A stretch of 45,858 bases of DNA, from NCBI GenBank assembly GCA_964540815.1, contig CAZIOH010000049.1:1-45858 (forward strand), given 5' to 3'. Made by a program: the position numbers and the translations under genes. This DNA is from CAZIOH01 sp964540815 (GTDB taxonomy: Bacteria; Myxococcota_A; Polyangia; Fen-1088). Positions 42,188 through 45,858 of this stretch are shown here, piece by piece; position 1 is the stretch's first letter; each line of letters opens with the position of its first letter. The notes under the pieces are model-generated. The model saw nothing but the letters and a program-made list of their open reading frames with translations, searched no databases and was not told where the DNA came from.

Positions 42188-45054
42188 CATCCCTCATCAC
42201 AACATCCTTCGCCTCGGCGTTGATCGCGATCGGCACCTTCACCGGGCTGGCGGCCTCGGCGCAGCCCGCGCGGGCCGAGAAGGTCTATGCCCAGACCCTC
42301 TCCGGTCCGATCGCGCCCGCCAAGACCGGCAAGCGCCTCGACGGCCCCAGGGTCCCGCGCGCGCCCTTCGCGCGGGGGGCCGGAAGCGGCGTGCGCACCG
42401 GGAAGGGCGGGAACGCAGCCTCGGGCCCCTCGGGCGCCGGCATCTCGAGCGGCGCGGCCGCCGGCGGGGCGGTGACCGGCACCACCACCGCGCCCGGGAG
42501 CGGCCCCGCCACCGGCTCGATCGTCGATGCCCAGGCCGAGCGCGAGTACAACTCCTGCCACGAGTTCCCCGCCAACCGCCGGATCGTCAAGCTCAACATG
42601 AAGCCCGACACCGAGCTCGGCGATCTCATCTCCTGGATCTCCTCCATCACCTGCAAGCAGTTCCTCCTGCCCGGCACCATCCCCGGCAACAGCCGGAAGG
42701 TCACCATCGTGGCCCCGCAGCTGATCACCCCCGAGGAGGCGTATCGCCTGTTCCTGGCGGCGCTCGACTCGGTCGGGCTCACCGTGCAGGAGAGCGGCAA
42801 GTTCTATCGAATCATCGAGACCCCCAAGGTCAAGGGCAACGCGCCCCTCTCGGCCTCCGACGGTGAGACCTACCCTGGGGATCGCTATCTCACCCGCCTG
42901 GTGCGGGTCGAGAACTCGGATCCCAACGAGATCGCCCAGGTGCTCCTGCGCCTCAAGTCCGAGCAGGGCGACATCATCGTGTACCCGCCGCAGGGAGCCC
43001 TGATCATCACCGATCTGTCCTCCAGCATCGACCGGATGCTGAAGGTGGTGGACGAGCTGGATCAGCCGACCCAGGGTGAGAAGGTGTGGATGGTCCGCAT
43101 GAAGAACACCTCCGCCACCGAGATGGCCCAGAAGCTGGCCGAGATCGTCAAGGTCGAGCAGGCCGGCGCCAAGCGGGTGGGGGCCCCGCCCTCGCCGCTG
43201 TCGGCCGGGAAGAGCCGCAGCGCCGCCGATCTGGCCGCCGAGATGACCGTCTCCAAGCTGATCCCCGACGAGCGCTCGAACCAGCTGATCGTGGTGGCGG
43301 GCGAGCGGGCCTATGCCCGCCTGATCTCCCTCATCCGCAAGCTCGACGTGGCGGTCGAGGGCGGCGACGCGCGCATCCACGTCTACTACTGCGAGAACGC
43401 CAACTGCGACGAGCTCGGACAGACCCTGTCCGCCGTGACCGGGGTGGCGGTGGCAGGCGGCGGCGCGACCCGCGCGCGCCGGGGAGCCGCCGCTCCGGCC
43501 GCCCCGGGCGCTCCGGCCACCCCGTCGTCCCAGCTGCAGTTCCTGTTCGAGGGCGACGTGCGGGTCAGCTTCGATCGCCCCACCAACTCTCTCATCATCC
43601 TCTCGTCGCTCAAGGACTACCAGTCCCTGCGCCGGGTGATCGAGAAGCTCGACTCTCCGCGCAAGCAGATCTTCGTCGAGGCCATGGTCATGGAGGTGTC
43701 CCTCGACAAGACCCGCACCCTCGGGGCCTCGTTCCACGGGGGCGCCGCCTCGGTGTCCCTCTTCGGCAAGCAGAGCTTGATCCTCGGTGGGCTCGATGCC
43801 TCGAAGACCCTCACCCCGGGCGGCTTGCTGGCCCAGGGCGGGGACACCTTGCTCGGCCTCGCGGCCGGCATCATCGGCCCCCCGATCCCGAACGGGGCAC
43901 AGACCCTGGGCCTGCCCGCCTCGGTGAGCTCGGACATTCCTTCCTTCGGGGTCCTGGTGCGGGCGCTGCAGCAGAACAACGACGTCAACGTGCTGTCGAC
44001 GCCGCACTTGCTGATCATGAACAACGAGGACGGCGAGATCAGCGTGGGACAGAACCTGCCGTTCCAGGGCGCGAGCGTGGCGGGCAGCGCAGCCGGTGGG
44101 CTGGGGGCGCTCGGCGGGCTCGGGTTCGCCACCCCGGTGCAGCGCACCGACGTGGCCCTCAAGATGAAGCTCACCCCGCACGTGAACGAGCACGACATGA
44201 TCCGGCTCGAGGTCGATCAGGAGATCCAGGACATCCTGTCGCCCAACTTCAACGGCCTCGGCCCGGCCACCTCGAAGCGCACCGCGAAGACCACCGTGGT
44301 GGCCCGCGATCAGCAGACCATCGTGATCGGTGGCCTGATGTCCGATCGCAACGTCGAGCGCGTCACCAAGATCCCCTTCCTCGGGGACATCCCGATCCTG
44401 GGGTTCTTCTTCCGGACCAGCATCAAGACCGTGCAGAAGACCAACATCCTGATCGCGCTCACGCCCTACGTGATCACCGATCAATCCGATCTGCGCCGGG
44501 TCCTCGAGAAGAAGCTCAAGGAGCGGCGCGAGTTCGTGGAGCGCTTCGGCTCCCAGGACGTGGTGACCCCGGAGGCGCAGATCGATTACCGACGCAAGCG
44601 CGGCATGCTCGAGGAGATCAACCGCGCCGCCAAGGAGCTGGCCGACGAGGATCTCGAGATCCAGAAGCTGCGCGAGCGCACCCTCGAGGAGTCGGGGCCC
44701 ATGGACCTGCCGCCCATTCCCCACGGTCCCACCTCGAGCGACGGGCCGGGGTCGATCCTGGTGCCGCCCACTCCCCCCGCCGCGTCCTCGACCGCCGCCC
44801 CCTCGGGCGGTGGGCGCGGCGCGAGCTCGGGGCAGCCACAGCCCCCTCCAGCGTCCCTGGGGCCCGCGCCCGGATCGTTCCAGCCCCCGCCCTTCCCGTC
44901 GGGCTCGGTGCCCGCGCCCGGAGGCATCGGGCCGACCACGCCCCTCACGCCGACGACACCGGCGGCGCCCACCAGCCCGCCCACCCCGGATTCGTCGGGG
45001 GCGCGTGGGACCCTCACCTCTCCGGTCCCACCGGCCCCGGTGCGCGTGGAATAG
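42184..45054 (+). CDS. gspD: Type II secretion secretin
   Basis: It forms the outer-membrane channel of the type II secretion system. The 956 residues start with a signal peptide (FASALIAIGTFTGLAASAQPARA), then a Gly/Ala-rich spacer of about 80 residues that is unusual, the N0 domain (NMKPDTELGDLISWISSITC), the N1-N3 domains (YLTRLVRVENSDPNEIAQVL, VWMVRMKNTSATEMAQKLAE) and the secretin core (FVEAMVMEVSLDKTRTLGAS, VNVLSTPHLLIMNNEDGEIS, IVIGGLMSDRNVERVTKIPF LGDIPILG). A charged helix and a 110-residue Pro/Gly/Ser-rich tail complete it; a pilotin-binding or flexible role is possible. ATG at 42184 overlaps gspC. Confidence 0.95.
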   Translation: MTSLITTSFASALIAIGTFTGLAASAQPARAEKVYAQTLSGPIAPAKTGKRLDGPRVPRAPFARGAGSGVRTGKGGNAASGPSGAGISSGAAAGGAVTGTTTAPGSGPATGSIVDAQAEREYNSCHEFPANRRIVKLNMKPDTELGDLISWISSITCKQFLLPGTIPGNSRKVTIVAPQLITPEEAYRLFLAALDSVGLTVQESGKFYRIIETPKVKGNAPLSASDGETYPGDRYLTRLVRVENSDPNEIAQVLLRLKSEQGDIIVYPPQGALIITDLSSSIDRMLKVVDELDQPTQGEKVWMVRMKNTSATEMAQKLAEIVKVEQAGAKRVGAPPSPLSAGKSRSAADLAAEMTVSKLIPDERSNQLIVVAGERAYARLISLIRKLDVAVEGGDARIHVYYCENANCDELGQTLSAVTGVAVAGGGATRARRGAAAPAAPGAPATPSSQLQFLFEGDVRVSFDRPTNSLIILSSLKDYQSLRRVIEKLDSPRKQIFVEAMVMEVSLDKTRTLGASFHGGAASVSLFGKQSLILGGLDASKTLTPGGLLAQGGDTLLGLAAGIIGPPIPNGAQTLGLPASVSSDIPSFGVLVRALQQNNDVNVLSTPHLLIMNNEDGEISVGQNLPFQGASVAGSAAGGLGALGGLGFATPVQRTDVALKMKLTPHVNEHDMIRLEVDQEIQDILSPNFNGLGPATSKRTAKTTVVARDQQTIVIGGLMSDRNVERVTKIPFLGDIPILGFFFRTSIKTVQKTNILIALTPYVITDQSDLRRVLEKKLKERREFVERFGSQDVVTPEAQIDYRRKRGMLEEINRAAKELADEDLEIQKLRERTLEESGPMDLPPIPHGPTSSDGPGSILVPPTPPAASSTAAPSGGGRGASSGQPQPPPASLGPAPGSFQPPPFPSGSVPAPGGIGPTTPLTPTTPAAPTSPPTPDSSGARGTLTSPVPPAPVRVE

Positions 45055-45058
45055 CCCG

Positions 45059-45858
<800 letters not shown>

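Overview
The window is high-GC DNA with long genes, many ATGA start/stop overlaps and gene types common in Myxococcota/deltaproteobacteria: a transmembrane Ser/Thr kinase with a low-complexity tail, a thrombospondin-type-3 lipoprotein, a STAND-ATPase/HEAT fusion and a gspC-gspD-gspE type II secretion operon. This is an inference from gene content; no rRNA or other phylogenetic marker is present. A run of 100 N at 39379-39478 shows that this is a scaffolded draft assembly.

Layout. 1-2614: the end of a TPR gene, about 690 nt without a confident gene, then a compact convergent restriction-modification pair (beta-class DNA methyltransferase and PD-(D/E)XK nuclease) with visibly lower GC than its surroundings. 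2723-11303: an unusual seven-gene minus-strand unit divergent from a LuxR-type regulator. It begins with two paralogous proteins carrying perfect (His-Glu)8 runs and Glu/Gly-rich stretches, followed by an HExxH metallopeptidase-like protein, three proteins I do not recognise and an amidohydrolase. This is the best candidate for an undescribed system. 11343-16859: a GH95 alpha-L-fucosidase-type glycoside hydrolase divergent from xylA-xylB, with repeated sequence in the shared promoter region. 16860-17118: a His-codon-rich imperfect inverted repeat. 17119-20912: a heterodimeric ABC exporter whose two subunits have complementary degenerate and consensus nucleotide sites. 21139-25138: a translationally coupled kinase / TPR / lipoprotein operon. 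25188-28851: fatty acid desaturase, outer-membrane protein, glyoxalase I, peroxiredoxin and OmpA-like protein.

28891-38929: a run of minus-strand genes. A thiolase overlaps a soluble histidine kinase; these are followed by a small TTG-start protein, a 1382-residue STAND-ATPase/HEAT membrane protein, and then a sugar ABC importer (binding protein plus two permeases, no ATPase) coupled to it. 39036-45858: a small duplicated Cys/His protein with a near-leaderless promoter, hisG (short form) beside the assembly gap, a hairpin-rich intergenic repeat, a small membrane protein, and the start of a type II secretion operon (gspC, gspD, truncated gspE).

The first cluster is interpreted from gene order and sequence features only. 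Two designed-looking, compositionally extreme proteins are followed immediately by a zinc protease, suggesting metal binding, membrane interaction or proteolytic maturation, but its biological role cannot be read from the sequence.
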